A stretch of 51,946 bases of DNA from Myxococcales bacterium. GTDB taxonomy: Bacteria; Myxococcota_A; Polyangia; Polyangiales; Houyiibacteriaceae. Below the pieces are notes generated by a model. The model was not told the DNA's origin. It saw nothing but the letters and a program-made list of their open reading frames with translations, and ran no database searches. The translations under genes and the position numbers were made by a program. Below are positions 33,519-41,871 of the stretch, piece by piece (position 1 is the stretch's first letter; every line of letters starts with the position of its first letter). The stretch is from NCBI GenBank assembly GCA_029862185.1, contig JAOTXX010000023.1:1-51946 (forward strand), in the 5' to 3' direction.

Positions 33519-34874
33519 ATGACCCGAGTTATAGATACTGACTTCGGTCGACGAGAAGACGAAACTCGAGGCGCCCTCCAAGACGAGCCGCCCGAACCCA
33601 TCGTTTATGCCCACGCGATCCCGCGAAGGCTCGTTGACCAAGACGCCGCCAAAGTAATTCGCCGCCTCAACCGACACGGACACACCGCCTATCTCGTTGG
33701 TGGCGGTGTGCGCGACCTGATGCTTGGCCGAAAGCCAAAGGACTTCGACCTTGCCACGAGCGCCCGTCCTTACGAGGTGCGTGACCTTTTTCGCAACTGC
33801 CGCGTCATCGGCAGGCGATTCCGTTTGGCGCACGTTTTGTTTTCGGGCGGGAAAATCATCGAGGTTGCAACCTTTCGGCGCGATCCTTCGCAGCACTACG
33901 AAGTCATCAAACCGAAGTTCGCGAAAAAGATACCGCTTTGTGCAGGGCCCGATCCGGTGCGCCTGATTCCTTCGCGGCAATCGATCACCGAAACCGAAGA
34001 TACCGACCTTCTAATCACCAACGACAATGTCTTCGGCGAGCCACACGAGGATTCGATTCGGCGGGACTTCACGATCAACGGTCTCTTCTACGACCTCGAG
34101 CGCGGCGAGGTGATCGACTTCGTAGGTGGCGTGGCCGACCTCGAAGAGCATCTACTGCGTACGATTGGCGACCCGAACGTTCGCTTTCGAGAGGACCCGG
34201 TCCGCATTCTTCGCGCGATCAAGTTCAGCGCGCGCCTCGACATGGGGCTCGATCCGGATGTCTATGACGCGATGGTCCGGCAGCGGAGCGAGCTCAGACG
34301 CGCGGCCGCACCTCGAGTGCTCGAGGAGATCCTTCGTTTTCTGCGCGGAGGGGCCGCCCATCGGTCGGTGTTCCTTGCCTGGGACGTCGGCGTGTTGAGC
34401 GAGATCCTTCCAGAGCTGGCTTCGTTCTTGGACGACGAGCCCGACGGCGCATCGCTGACGTTTGGACGTCTAAAGGCGGTGGACGCCTTGGCTGCCGAGG
34501 ACCGGCTTCCCGGCGATGCCGTCCTGCTCGCTGCACTCTTGTTGGGGCCGGTCGACGAGGCGCTCGAAGGCGTGTCCGACGTCCCCGTCGCGTACGAGGA
34601 GTTCGTTAGGGAGCTCTCGCTTCGCCTGTCGCTGCCGCGACGACTCAAAGACCGTATTCGCCTTCTCATCATGGCTCAGCGGCGTCTACGAACGGGGCGC
34701 ATCCAATCGATTGCGCGCCGGGAATACTTTGCCGATGCAGCGACACTGTTCGCGCTCGATCGCATGGCTCGCGGCGAGGATCTTCCTTCGTGGGCGAACG
34801 AGCCTACCGACGCCGTCTACGACGCGGAACCGCGTTCGCGCCGTAGGCGCCGCCGCCGTCGACCCCGCAGCTAG
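33519..34874 (+). CDS. pcnB: Poly(A) polymerase / tRNA nucleotidyltransferase family, PcnB-type
   Basis: 451 residues from the ATG at 33519; the open frame upstream lies in the nagZ start region and is not gene-like. The nucleotidyltransferase head has LVGGGVRDLMLGRKPKDFDL (GG and DxD), GRRFRLAHVLF and RRDFTINGLFYDL, then RFREDPVRILRAIKFSARL. Residues after the head are helical. The C-terminus is an Arg run (RSRRRRRRRRPRS), likely an RNA-binding tail. These points favour poly(A) polymerase I, which marks RNA for decay, over a CCA enzyme, though the two are hard to separate by eye. Confidence 0.9.
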   Translation: MTRVIDTDFGRREDETRGALQDEPPEPIVYAHAIPRRLVDQDAAKVIRRLNRHGHTAYLVGGGVRDLMLGRKPKDFDLATSARPYEVRDLFRNCRVIGRRFRLAHVLFSGGKIIEVATFRRDPSQHYEVIKPKFAKKIPLCAGPDPVRLIPSRQSITETEDTDLLITNDNVFGEPHEDSIRRDFTINGLFYDLERGEVIDFVGGVADLEEHLLRTIGDPNVRFREDPVRILRAIKFSARLDMGLDPDVYDAMVRQRSELRRAAAPRVLEEILRFLRGGAAHRSVFLAWDVGVLSEILPELASFLDDEPDGASLTFGRLKAVDALAAEDRLPGDAVLLAALLLGPVDEALEGVSDVPVAYEEFVRELSLRLSLPRRLKDRIRLLIMAQRRLRTGRIQSIARREYFADAATLFALDRMARGEDLPSWANEPTDAVYDAEPRSRRRRRRRRPRS

Positions 34875-34896
34875 TTTGCGTCAAATCTCTCGCAAG

Positions 34897-36237
34897 CTAA
34901 TCGTCGCTGCGATCGACGATGAGCTCGAAGGCTCGTTCGCTGACGTCGGCTTCGTCGGCGTCGGGCAAGCCGTTCGCTAGGTTGGTGACCACGAATAGGA
35001 GCGTTTGCGTGGCATCGTCGAGCTCGATCGGCAGGTATGCGCGCGGGGTCGTGTCGCTGTGCGGTGCTGCGATTCGACGAATCTCATGGCCACGGTCGTC
35101 GAGCTGAAGCGCGACGAAAGACCAGCGGACACCGTATTCGCCCCGAAGCCAGGCACGAAGGCGCCTCTCATCGCCCCATGTGCCCGCGTCCATGATCAGA
35201 TAGGCGCTGCCGAACGTCGACAGCGGCTGCGAGGCGATCACGCGTGTCGGAAGGCGCTTCATTTCTCTCGATATCGGCACCATCGCGTCACGCTCGAGGA
35301 ATGCAACCACCGCGTCGGCCGGGTCGCCACGCCCGACGAACCATCGAAGGACGGCTAGCTCCTCGATGTTGTCGACCAAGCGATCGCCGCTTCGATCGAC
35401 CGCGGTTTCGATGGCGGACCAAAGATCTGGGTCCGCACGAAGGCCCACGCCTTCCCAGGTGCGTTGGCTGGCAAGCCCCCACACGTCACGCACGAACTGC
35501 CCTGGCACGGCGTCGTGACGCGCCGAGAGATACGAGAGCAGGAGCGCTCCACCAGCGCCGTCACCCGCAGCGCCGGCCACCCAGGAACGATAGGGTTCCG
35601 CCTGTTGACGGGGCAGGGCGTCTTCGCAGCCGAACCGGCCCGTGAGCTCCCAGGTCATCCAGGCCGCGGTCGCGCGCCGCCAAGTCCTCGCCTCCCCAGG
35701 GTCGATGCTCATCAAGAGCGCCTCGGCGTAAGCGGCTGTCGCGCAGGCCTCGAGCTTGCCGTCCGGCGTTGCAGGACTCACAACCGCAAAGGTCGAAGCC
35801 CGGTCGAAGTAGGACCAGATCGCCATGCCATCCGAGTACCCGTCGGGCGGTAGGGCACTACTCAGGTAGAGGTCTAGATCGGGCCCGCCCCCCAGATCGC
35901 CATCCGAGATAGGCCAAGGCCAGCCCATCGCGTCGAGGCGGCTCCTGGCCTGTTCGAGCGCGCTCAGCGCGATCCGCATCGACCCCCGGCTGACCCCCGG
36001 ATCGGCATGAACGCGGAGAAGGGCGTATGGCGAGCCCATGCTCTGCGACGCGCTTCCTGGCCGCGCCGCAGGCACCGGAGCGGGCGTTCGAGGTCCCGTC
36101 CAGACCCGGGAGGTCATTGAAACGATCGCGTCGGCGATGCCGTCGGCATCCAGCAGATCGCCCTGCGCCTGCGCGATTTGGGTCTGCAGGACAATCACAA
36201 CCGCGACGCAGACGAGGTTTGATTTCACCCAGGGCAT
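34897..36237 (-). CDS. Exported protein resembling a myxobacterial metalloprotease family, active site absent
   Basis: 446 residues from the ATG at 36237, giving the signal peptide MPWVKSNLVCVAVVIVLQ (cleavage near AQAQG). RVHADPGVSRGSMRIALSAL and SDGDLGGGPDLDLYLSS resemble the fold region of what I recall as the MXAN_6640-type putative metalloproteases. Where that family has an AHExxH helix followed by EatA-W, this protein reads AAYAEALLMS then RRATAAWMTWEL, so the zinc ligands are missing. It may be a non-catalytic relative. The C-terminal ~80 residues look like a beta domain (RWSFVALQLDDRGHEIRRIA). The family call is uncertain. Confidence 0.65.
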   Translation of the reverse strand: MPWVKSNLVCVAVVIVLQTQIAQAQGDLLDADGIADAIVSMTSRVWTGPRTPAPVPAARPGSASQSMGSPYALLRVHADPGVSRGSMRIALSALEQARSRLDAMGWPWPISDGDLGGGPDLDLYLSSALPPDGYSDGMAIWSYFDRASTFAVVSPATPDGKLEACATAAYAEALLMSIDPGEARTWRRATAAWMTWELTGRFGCEDALPRQQAEPYRSWVAGAAGDGAGGALLLSYLSARHDAVPGQFVRDVWGLASQRTWEGVGLRADPDLWSAIETAVDRSGDRLVDNIEELAVLRWFVGRGDPADAVVAFLERDAMVPISREMKRLPTRVIASQPLSTFGSAYLIMDAGTWGDERRLRAWLRGEYGVRWSFVALQLDDRGHEIRRIAAPHSDTTPRAYLPIELDDATQTLLFVVTNLANGLPDADEADVSERAFELIVDRSDD

Positions 36238-36285
36238 TTGACACGATCCGCCTGTACCTTCTACATCCCATCTCAAGGGGGGCCT

Positions 36286-36834
36286 ATGCACGACGGCCGT
36301 TTTGATCCTGGCGGCTTCTACGAGTTCAATCTGACCGGGGGTATGATTCGCACGCGCAACGGCGAGCGAGTCGTTGTCCTCAGCGAGGATGTGCTTTCAT
36401 CTTTGGTCGCGGCCGCAGCGCGCGATGGCGACCTCACTCCGCTCCGGCGCTTGGGTGAGCTTCTCGGCGAGCAAGTGCTCGCCAGCTTGGACAGGCCAGC
36501 ATCAGTGCTCTCAGCCGAGGCGGTGCTCGGACACGTGTCCGCGGTGACCTCGCTTTTCGGTTGGGGGCGCCTGGCTTTCGAGCGATGGGGCTGCGCACTG
36601 GTGGTCGCTCTTCGCGACAAGCCCGAGCTCGACGAAGACGAGCTGGGCGCCGCGGCGCTGCTCGGGGGCATGTTCTCCGAAATTTCTCAACGACAGGTTT
36701 CCTGCGTTCCGACCGGCGACTCGAAGTTTGTCATGGTCGACTTCGAGGTCGCCGAAACCGTCTGGGGTTGGTTCAAGGATGGAGCAGACCTGCCTGCAAT
36801 CGTAGGCATGCTCGAATCGAAGAGGGCATCATGA
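36286..36834 (+). CDS. Conserved hypothetical cytosolic protein upstream of coaX
   Basis: 182 residues from the ATG at 36286, with a strong AGGGGGG Shine-Dalgarno just upstream. MHDGRFDPGGFYEFNLTGGM leads to a helical, Leu-rich centre (PLRRLGELLGEQVLASLDRP, SLFGWGRLAFERWG) and a short VPTGDSKFVMVDFEVAETVW strand region. The alternation recalls V4R-type small-molecule-binding domains, but no ligand residue can be named. It overlaps the following gene by 4 nt and is divergent from the exported protein gene, sharing a 48-bp intergenic region. Confidence 0.7.
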   Translation: MHDGRFDPGGFYEFNLTGGMIRTRNGERVVVLSEDVLSSLVAAAARDGDLTPLRRLGELLGEQVLASLDRPASVLSAEAVLGHVSAVTSLFGWGRLAFERWGCALVVALRDKPELDEDELGAAALLGGMFSEISQRQVSCVPTGDSKFVMVDFEVAETVWGWFKDGADLPAIVGMLESKRAS

Positions 36835-37265
36835 CGGATCGCGAAGACAGGCTCCGATCCCTGCTCGACAAGGTCAGGGCCAAACGCCCAGGCGAGCGAG
36901 AGACCCATGCGGCGGAGGCCGTCGATCGAATGCGGGCAGGGTCGGGCACCGTGCAAGCGGCCACTCAGGCCCGGCCGCTTTCGGAGCCCCCAACCTCGCC
37001 CCAAGTCGAGAGCCCAACGCGATATTCGTCTCAGCCGCCCAGGGTGGAACGCCCGCTCTCGGTCGAGCCTCGGGCACGGTCGGCACAGCCCCCATCGCCG
37101 CCTGCGGCGCCGCCGTCACAATCTCAGCGACCTGCGTCGATTCGCGCTCAGAGCGTCGCGCCGACTGGGCAGCCGGTCGTCTACGCAACAGATCAGCCGG
37201 AGTTTCCGCGTCCCAAGACCTTCGGGGAGCTCCTCGAGCTGACCCTGTCGTTACGGCCTCGCTAG
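36831..37265 (+). CDS. Pro/Ser/Gln-rich low-complexity protein
   Basis: 144 residues starting MTDREDRLRSLLDKVRAKRP, a charged helix. A ~85-residue Pro/Ser/Gln/Ala-rich stretch that should be disordered follows. The last ~30 residues (FPRPKTFGELLELTLSLRPR) form a short conserved-looking ending. Its ATG overlaps the stop of the previous gene (ATGA), and its stop directly abuts the coaX ATG with no gap, which argues that it is translated. Function unknown; an adaptor or tether is possible. Confidence 0.72.
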   Translation: MTDREDRLRSLLDKVRAKRPGERETHAAEAVDRMRAGSGTVQAATQARPLSEPPTSPQVESPTRYSSQPPRVERPLSVEPRARSAQPPSPPAAPPSQSQRPASIRAQSVAPTGQPVVYATDQPEFPRPKTFGELLELTLSLRPR

Positions 37266-38030
37266 ATGCTCCTCGTCGTAGACGTCGGCAATACCCACAC
37301 GGTGCTTGGCCTCTATGATGGCGAACGCCTCGTTCACGACTTCCGAATCGAGACATCCAAAGGTCGGACGAGCGATGAATACCACGTTCTCCTCCTCAAC
37401 TTGTTGGCGCTGGCCAAGATCGAGCGCGGCGATGTACGCGCCAGCATCCTGGCCTCCGTCGTGCCCTCGTTCAACGACATCGTGGTCGAGGCCATCGATC
37501 GAGCCTTCGATCACGAGATCATGGTTGTCGGACCTGGAATCAAGACCGGCATGCCCGTGCTGTACGAGAACCCGCGAGAGGTCGGTGCCGACCGTATCGT
37601 CAACGCGGTTGCTGCGTACGAGCGCGTCGGCGGCGCTGCCATCGTGGTAGACTTCGGCACGGCGACCACGTTCGACTGCATCTCCCAGAAGGGCGAGTAT
37701 CTCGGAGGTGCAATCGCGCCTGGCATGCAGATCAGCGCGAGCGCCCTCTTCGCCCATGCGGCCAAGCTACCCCGCAGCGAGATCGCGCGGCCACCTCGCG
37801 CCGTCGGGCGCAACACGGTCCACTCGATGCAGGCGGGCATCGTGTTTGGCTACGTTGGATTGGTCGACGGGCTCGTGCGTCGCTTGGCCTCCGAGATGGA
37901 CACCGAAGTCTCCGTCATTGCCACCGGAGGCCTCGCCCGCTTGATCGAGCCCGATAGCGAAACGATTCAAGAGGTCGACGAGTACCTGACGCTCGAAGGT
38001 CTTCGGCTGATTTACCTTCGCAACGCCTAG
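37266..38030 (+). CDS. coaX: Type III pantothenate kinase
   Basis: 254-residue ASKHA-fold kinase making 4'-phosphopantothenate, the first step to coenzyme A. Diagnostic motifs are LLVVDVGNTHTVLGLY at the start, VGADRIVNAVAAYERVG, VDFGTATTFD and YLGGAIAPGMQIS. Length is normal. It needs no CoA feedback site and uses a monovalent cation, as known for the family. It begins at the base after the previous stop, so it relies on the upstream reading for translation. Its last 4 bases overlap the convergent FHA gene. Confidence 0.96.
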   Translation: MLLVVDVGNTHTVLGLYDGERLVHDFRIETSKGRTSDEYHVLLLNLLALAKIERGDVRASILASVVPSFNDIVVEAIDRAFDHEIMVVGPGIKTGMPVLYENPREVGADRIVNAVAAYERVGGAAIVVDFGTATTFDCISQKGEYLGGAIAPGMQISASALFAHAAKLPRSEIARPPRAVGRNTVHSMQAGIVFGYVGLVDGLVRRLASEMDTEVSVIATGGLARLIEPDSETIQEVDEYLTLEGLRLIYLRNA

Positions 38031-38701
38031 GGCCCCATCAGCAGCGTCATTGCGATGATGCTGGCGGTGACGACGAGCGCCGCCAGGGCGTAGACCGCCA
38101 ACTCGCTTCGTAGAAGCCGAACAGGCTCCGTCGGTGTCTCACCATCTGGCGCTGATGGACGCGGCCTCGAGGGCCTAGACTGCCGTTGAGGAGAAGGAGG
38201 GGGCTCACTCACGGCTTCGTTCGGGATCGGCAGCAGATCCACGCGCTCGTCGGGACCGCTCTGGATGCTGTTCAGCTCGGCGTCGACGCGCTCCGTGTCT
38301 TTGACTGCCAGTTGCTCCGCCAGCATTCGCCGCGCGAAGTCGGACGTGAGTCTGGCCGACATCGTTCGTGAGACGGGGACGCCGACATCGATGCTGAGCC
38401 GGTAACCGCCCAGGTCGAGCAAGTCGTGCTTCCGCAGCACCTTGGGGCGCCCCGGGACGACGCGGATTTCGTTGACGCGCGTTCCGTTCGTCGACCCTTC
38501 GTCTACCAGAGCGTAACCTGCGTCCTGCTCGCGGATGCTCGCGTGCATCGCACTGACTGCGGCGTGAGGTAGCTGAACGTCTGCGCTCCGCGAGCGCCCG
38601 ATCACGATGCGAGACTGGGCAAACTCGTACACGAAAGTCGAAGGATTAAGCTCCGTCCAAAGTGACTGTACCGTGATTCGGACGCCCATCGTGGCCGCCA
38701 A
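38027..38701 (-). CDS. FHA-domain protein with C-terminal membrane anchor
   Basis: 224 residues. An FHA phosphothreonine-binding domain lies at about 25-110 (SRIVIGRSRSADVQLPHAAV, SAMHASI, VDEGSTNGTRVN). A charged linker and a Pro/Ser/Arg segment follow, and a membrane helix ends the protein (LAVYALAALVVTASIIAMTL). The topology is tail-anchored, with FHA in the cytosol. It would bind substrates of Ser/Thr kinases such as those at 15.6 kb or 45.9 kb, though no direct link is visible. A second in-frame ATG lies at 38689. Confidence 0.9.
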   Translation of the reverse strand: MAATMGVRITVQSLWTELNPSTFVYEFAQSRIVIGRSRSADVQLPHAAVSAMHASIREQDAGYALVDEGSTNGTRVNEIRVVPGRPKVLRKHDLLDLGGYRLSIDVGVPVSRTMSARLTSDFARRMLAEQLAVKDTERVDAELNSIQSGPDERVDLLPIPNEAVSEPPPSPQRQSRPSRPRPSAPDGETPTEPVRLLRSELAVYALAALVVTASIIAMTLLMGP

Positions 38702-38819
38702 GGTTGGGGTCCCGCTACGGGCAGGTCAAGGAACTGGGTTGCAGAAAAGTGGACGGGTTCGCGGAGTTTTGGGACCAGTCTTGATGGGAGCGGCTGACGG
38801 CCGCGCAGGAGAGCATTCG

Positions 38820-40370
38820 ATGAATACATCCGCGGGTTATTATCAAGCACCTAGGCAGCCGCGCGTGCCGCTCGATGAGGTTTTGATCAAGCTCCACCCT
38901 GAAGGTTTCCATCAAGAGTTCGAAGCCGACGGAATCAATGTCGGGGCCGGTGGGCTCTCGATGCGGGCGTCGGTTCTGCCCGAGGTCGGCTCGATGCTTC
39001 GTTGCCAGTTGGACGACCCCGCTGGCGGAGAGGCGATCGAGATGATCGGCCGAGTCGTCTGGGCGCACGAGAGCGGTCCGCACGTCGGAGAGTTCGGTAT
39101 CCGGTTCACGCATCTATCGGACCGGGACCAGACACACATCGAGGCGCTGATTCAGCGCTGGGGTCGTGCGACCGCCAAGGCGCCGCTGGTTCAGCTGCAG
39201 CTCGATGGGGTCGGTAGTCCGATCGTGGCGGAGGTCCATTCGGAGACGGGCGACGGGCTCTGTGTGGAACAGCCCCTACCGTTTCTCGCCATTGGAGCCT
39301 CGGTGCTGAACGAGAGCTCCGGCCGGCGGGGACACCTCGAGGCCGTCGAGCTCAAGATGGACGAGAGCACGCCGAAACTGGTGATGAGCATCGGCTACGA
39401 GCTCGATGGCGCATCCACAGGCTCGGCGGGGGCCGACGGCGACCGCGATACGCTCCCCGACGAGGCACCTTTGAAGATTCATGTGCGTGAAAGTGGCCGT
39501 GAAGAACGTCTGCACGATACGCCTCGCATCGTTCGGTACGACCGCGAAGCCGAGGCGGCGGGAAAGGAATCGCTCCACGATCGGCTCCGCGCCTATGCGA
39601 CGTCGGCGACCGAACGGGTCTCGAACAGCTTCGGAAACGCACGCTCCGCGCTCAGCGATGGGCTGGTGCCGCGCGTCACCGACAACGTGAGGGAGCTCTT
39701 CGCACTCGCCGGGCGATTCATCGCAGCGCTGCGCTCGCAGCTCGACGATAAGCCTCGACGTAGGCAGGTGCCCCGAAGCGAGGCGGCGCGCGCACACCTC
39801 AAGAACACGCGCCGGAACGGGCGCCGGTATCTGATTCTGGCCGGCATGATTTGTGGGATCGTGGCCGCCGGCTGGGCCGTCTACCTCTGGGCGGCTGGAA
39901 CCGTGAACGAGACCGACACCGAGGTTGAGACAGACACCGGGACCGAGGCCGACACCGAGGCCCATACCGAGACCGAGGCCGAAACGCGCGGGGAGACCGC
40001 GGGCGCCGATGCGACCCCGAGCCCCGCCTACCTGCCCCAGGGCGCGCCCTTACCCCCGAAGAGCGTGCGGGGGACCGCATTCGGGGCCGATTCAGTGGAC
40101 GGCGGAGAGAAGTATGTGCTTCGAATGAGCAACCCAGTGACCGAGCTGGAGGGGATCATCGAGGCGGACGGGTTCTCGATCACGATTCCCGGAAGTCTTT
40201 CTCTCTCTCGCGCCGGTCCGATCGCCGCGGCGCATCCAGACGTGGAGCACGCGAGCATTCTAAACCGCGGAGACTTCTCCGAGCTGACACTCCGCTTCGT
40301 TGCTGGCCGGCACCCAGCCTACCGCGTCGAGGCACGTGGCCCCGCCATCGAGATCACGGTTGCGCGCTAG
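38820..40370 (+). CDS. PilZ domain - membrane helix - T/E repeat - AMIN-like protein
   Basis: 516 residues from the ATG at 38820, preceded by AGGAGAG. The N-terminal PilZ-like domain (about 1-125) has RQPR then GINVGAGGLSMRA, where canonical RxxxR and D/NxSxxG c-di-GMP motifs are altered. A second beta region (to about 215) and a long charged stretch follow. A membrane helix (ILAGMICGIVAAGWAVYLWA) precedes a Thr/Glu repeat (codons 39907-39999) and a C-terminal AMIN-like beta domain (TAFGADSVDGGEKYVLRMSN). The AMIN part would be periplasmic. It converges on the HtrA gene with a 4-nt overlap. Confidence 0.82.
   Translation: MNTSAGYYQAPRQPRVPLDEVLIKLHPEGFHQEFEADGINVGAGGLSMRASVLPEVGSMLRCQLDDPAGGEAIEMIGRVVWAHESGPHVGEFGIRFTHLSDRDQTHIEALIQRWGRATAKAPLVQLQLDGVGSPIVAEVHSETGDGLCVEQPLPFLAIGASVLNESSGRRGHLEAVELKMDESTPKLVMSIGYELDGASTGSAGADGDRDTLPDEAPLKIHVRESGREERLHDTPRIVRYDREAEAAGKESLHDRLRAYATSATERVSNSFGNARSALSDGLVPRVTDNVRELFALAGRFIAALRSQLDDKPRRRQVPRSEAARAHLKNTRRNGRRYLILAGMICGIVAAGWAVYLWAAGTVNETDTEVETDTGTEADTEAHTETEAETRGETAGADATPSPAYLPQGAPLPPKSVRGTAFGADSVDGGEKYVLRMSNPVTELEGIIEADGFSITIPGSLSLSRAGPIAAAHPDVEHASILNRGDFSELTLRFVAGRHPAYRVEARGPAIEITVAR
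39907..39999 (+). repeat. In-frame acidic T/E-coding repeat
   Basis: Imperfect repeats of gagaccgacaccgaggc-type units code Thr/Glu/Asp pairs (TDTE, TDTGTE, AHTETEAE) just after the membrane helix of the PilZ protein. Unit length is a multiple of three. It probably forms a variable, negatively charged spacer in the periplasm. Confidence 0.8.
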
Positions 40371-41764
40371 CGCGGATTCGACCGGTTGAGCGGTTGAAAG
40401 AACCGCTGCGAATCTCGCTCGATGTAGAGCAGGACCTTGCCGTCGCGTAGGGCTGCGCGCATGTCCTCGATCGTACGAACCGGGTGCCGGTCGGCCTGAA
40501 GAATGATGTCACCTGGTCGGAGGCCCGCTCGATCGGCATCGGAACCAGGTTTCACCGCGCGCACGAAGACTCGACCTTCACCTTCGTAGCCGACCCGATC
40601 GCGAAGCCGCGCCGTCAGCTCCTCGAGCGCGAGGCCGAGCATCCCATCTTCTTCGACGCTCTGCCCATTGGCTCGGGCGGCCTCTTCGCTCGGTCGCGCG
40701 CCGGTGACCACGGCAATCTTCTTGGTTTTTTCGCCGCGACGCACCTCGAGGGTGAGGCGTTCACCAACCCCATGTCGCAACACCGTGCGCAAGAGGTCGT
40801 GTCCCTCTCGAATCTGTTGATCCCCAATTGCCGTGATGACGTCTCCGGATTGCAGACCTGCTTTCTCTGCGGGTCCGCCGGGGACGACGGCATTCACCAA
40901 TGCTCCTCCATCGAATGCTCCGCCGAAATGCGCCGCCAACTCGGGCGTGATTTCTTGGAAAGAGACGCCGAGCCAGGCCCGCTTGACCGAGCCGTTTGCG
41001 ATGAGTTGACCCGCAACACGCTGTGCGATTTCCGCTGGGATAGCAAAGCCAATCCCGGAGCCGCGGCCGATAATCATCGTGTTGATACCGAGCACGCGCC
41101 CCTGAAGGTCGACCAGCGGACCGCCGGAGTTCCCAGGATTGATGCTGGCGTCCGTCTGAAGGTAGTCCTCGATTTCGTTGGCGCCGATGCCTCCGCGTCC
41201 TTTCGCACTGAGCACCCCCGTGGTCACGGTGTAGTCGAGCCCAAAGGGCGAGCCGATCGCGATGACGAATTGGCCGACGCGCGCTTTTTCAGAAGAGGCG
41301 AACTCGGCCTGGGGCAGGCCTCGAGCGTCGATCTTCAGCATGGCGAGGTCGGTCGCAGAATCGGTGCCGACCAAGGTCGCAGGGTAGCGCTTCCCATTCC
41401 TCAAACGAACGTCGATGCGGCTTGCTTCGCTGACGACGTGGTTGTTGGTCAGGATGTATCCGTTCGAGCGCAAGATCACGCCCGATCCGCCACCTCGGAT
41501 GATGCCCCCCTGGCCCTGGCCTCCGAAGAACGACGGCAGTCCATTGTTTACCGGCCTGCTGACCTCGACTTGGATGCTGACGACTGAAGACGACACCGAC
41601 TCGGCCACGCCGGTCACCGCGGTTTCGAATGCGACCGCCCTCGACAGAGCGTCTGCGTCAACTGCCGCCTTTCTCGGTGACGCGGATGCCGTGCCCAGCG
41701 TGATTGCGGCAAGCATCGCGCCAGTTGCCATGAGCCAAGGTCCCCCCAGCGTGGTTCGAAACAT
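40367..41764 (-). CDS. degQ: HtrA/Deg-type periplasmic serine protease with two PDZ domains
   Basis: 465 residues from the ATG at 41764, which has GGGAGG about 8 bases upstream; this decides against a GTG seven codons earlier. A signal peptide (about 1-29, TLGTASASP) is followed by a trypsin-like domain with His in LTNNHVVS, Asp in DSATDLAML and Ser in INPGNSGGPL. Two PDZ domains follow (VPGGPAEKAGLQSGDVITAI and VKPGSDADRAGLRPGDIIL). It degrades or refolds damaged envelope proteins. A short hairpin (CCCGC-aatcac-GCGGG) separates it from the kinase gene upstream. Confidence 0.95.
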   Translation of the reverse strand: MFRTTLGGPWLMATGAMLAAITLGTASASPRKAAVDADALSRAVAFETAVTGVAESVSSSVVSIQVEVSRPVNNGLPSFFGGQGQGGIIRGGGSGVILRSNGYILTNNHVVSEASRIDVRLRNGKRYPATLVGTDSATDLAMLKIDARGLPQAEFASSEKARVGQFVIAIGSPFGLDYTVTTGVLSAKGRGGIGANEIEDYLQTDASINPGNSGGPLVDLQGRVLGINTMIIGRGSGIGFAIPAEIAQRVAGQLIANGSVKRAWLGVSFQEITPELAAHFGGAFDGGALVNAVVPGGPAEKAGLQSGDVITAIGDQQIREGHDLLRTVLRHGVGERLTLEVRRGEKTKKIAVVTGARPSEEAARANGQSVEEDGMLGLALEELTARLRDRVGYEGEGRVFVRAVKPGSDADRAGLRPGDIILQADRHPVRTIEDMRAALRDGKVLLYIERDSQRFFQPLNRSNPR

Positions 41765-41871
41765 GAACGTACCTCCCTTTGTCACCCCTCAACCTCCGAG
41801 GAACGGGGTTGATTCCATCCCTAAACGTAGGGCACAGGAGCCGTATTCAAACCCCGCGTGATTGCGGGCGT

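Noticed and set aside
40484-41587. Plus-strand frame of 367 codons
   Set aside because: It is antisense to the HtrA protease, which has a complete catalytic triad and PDZ domains.
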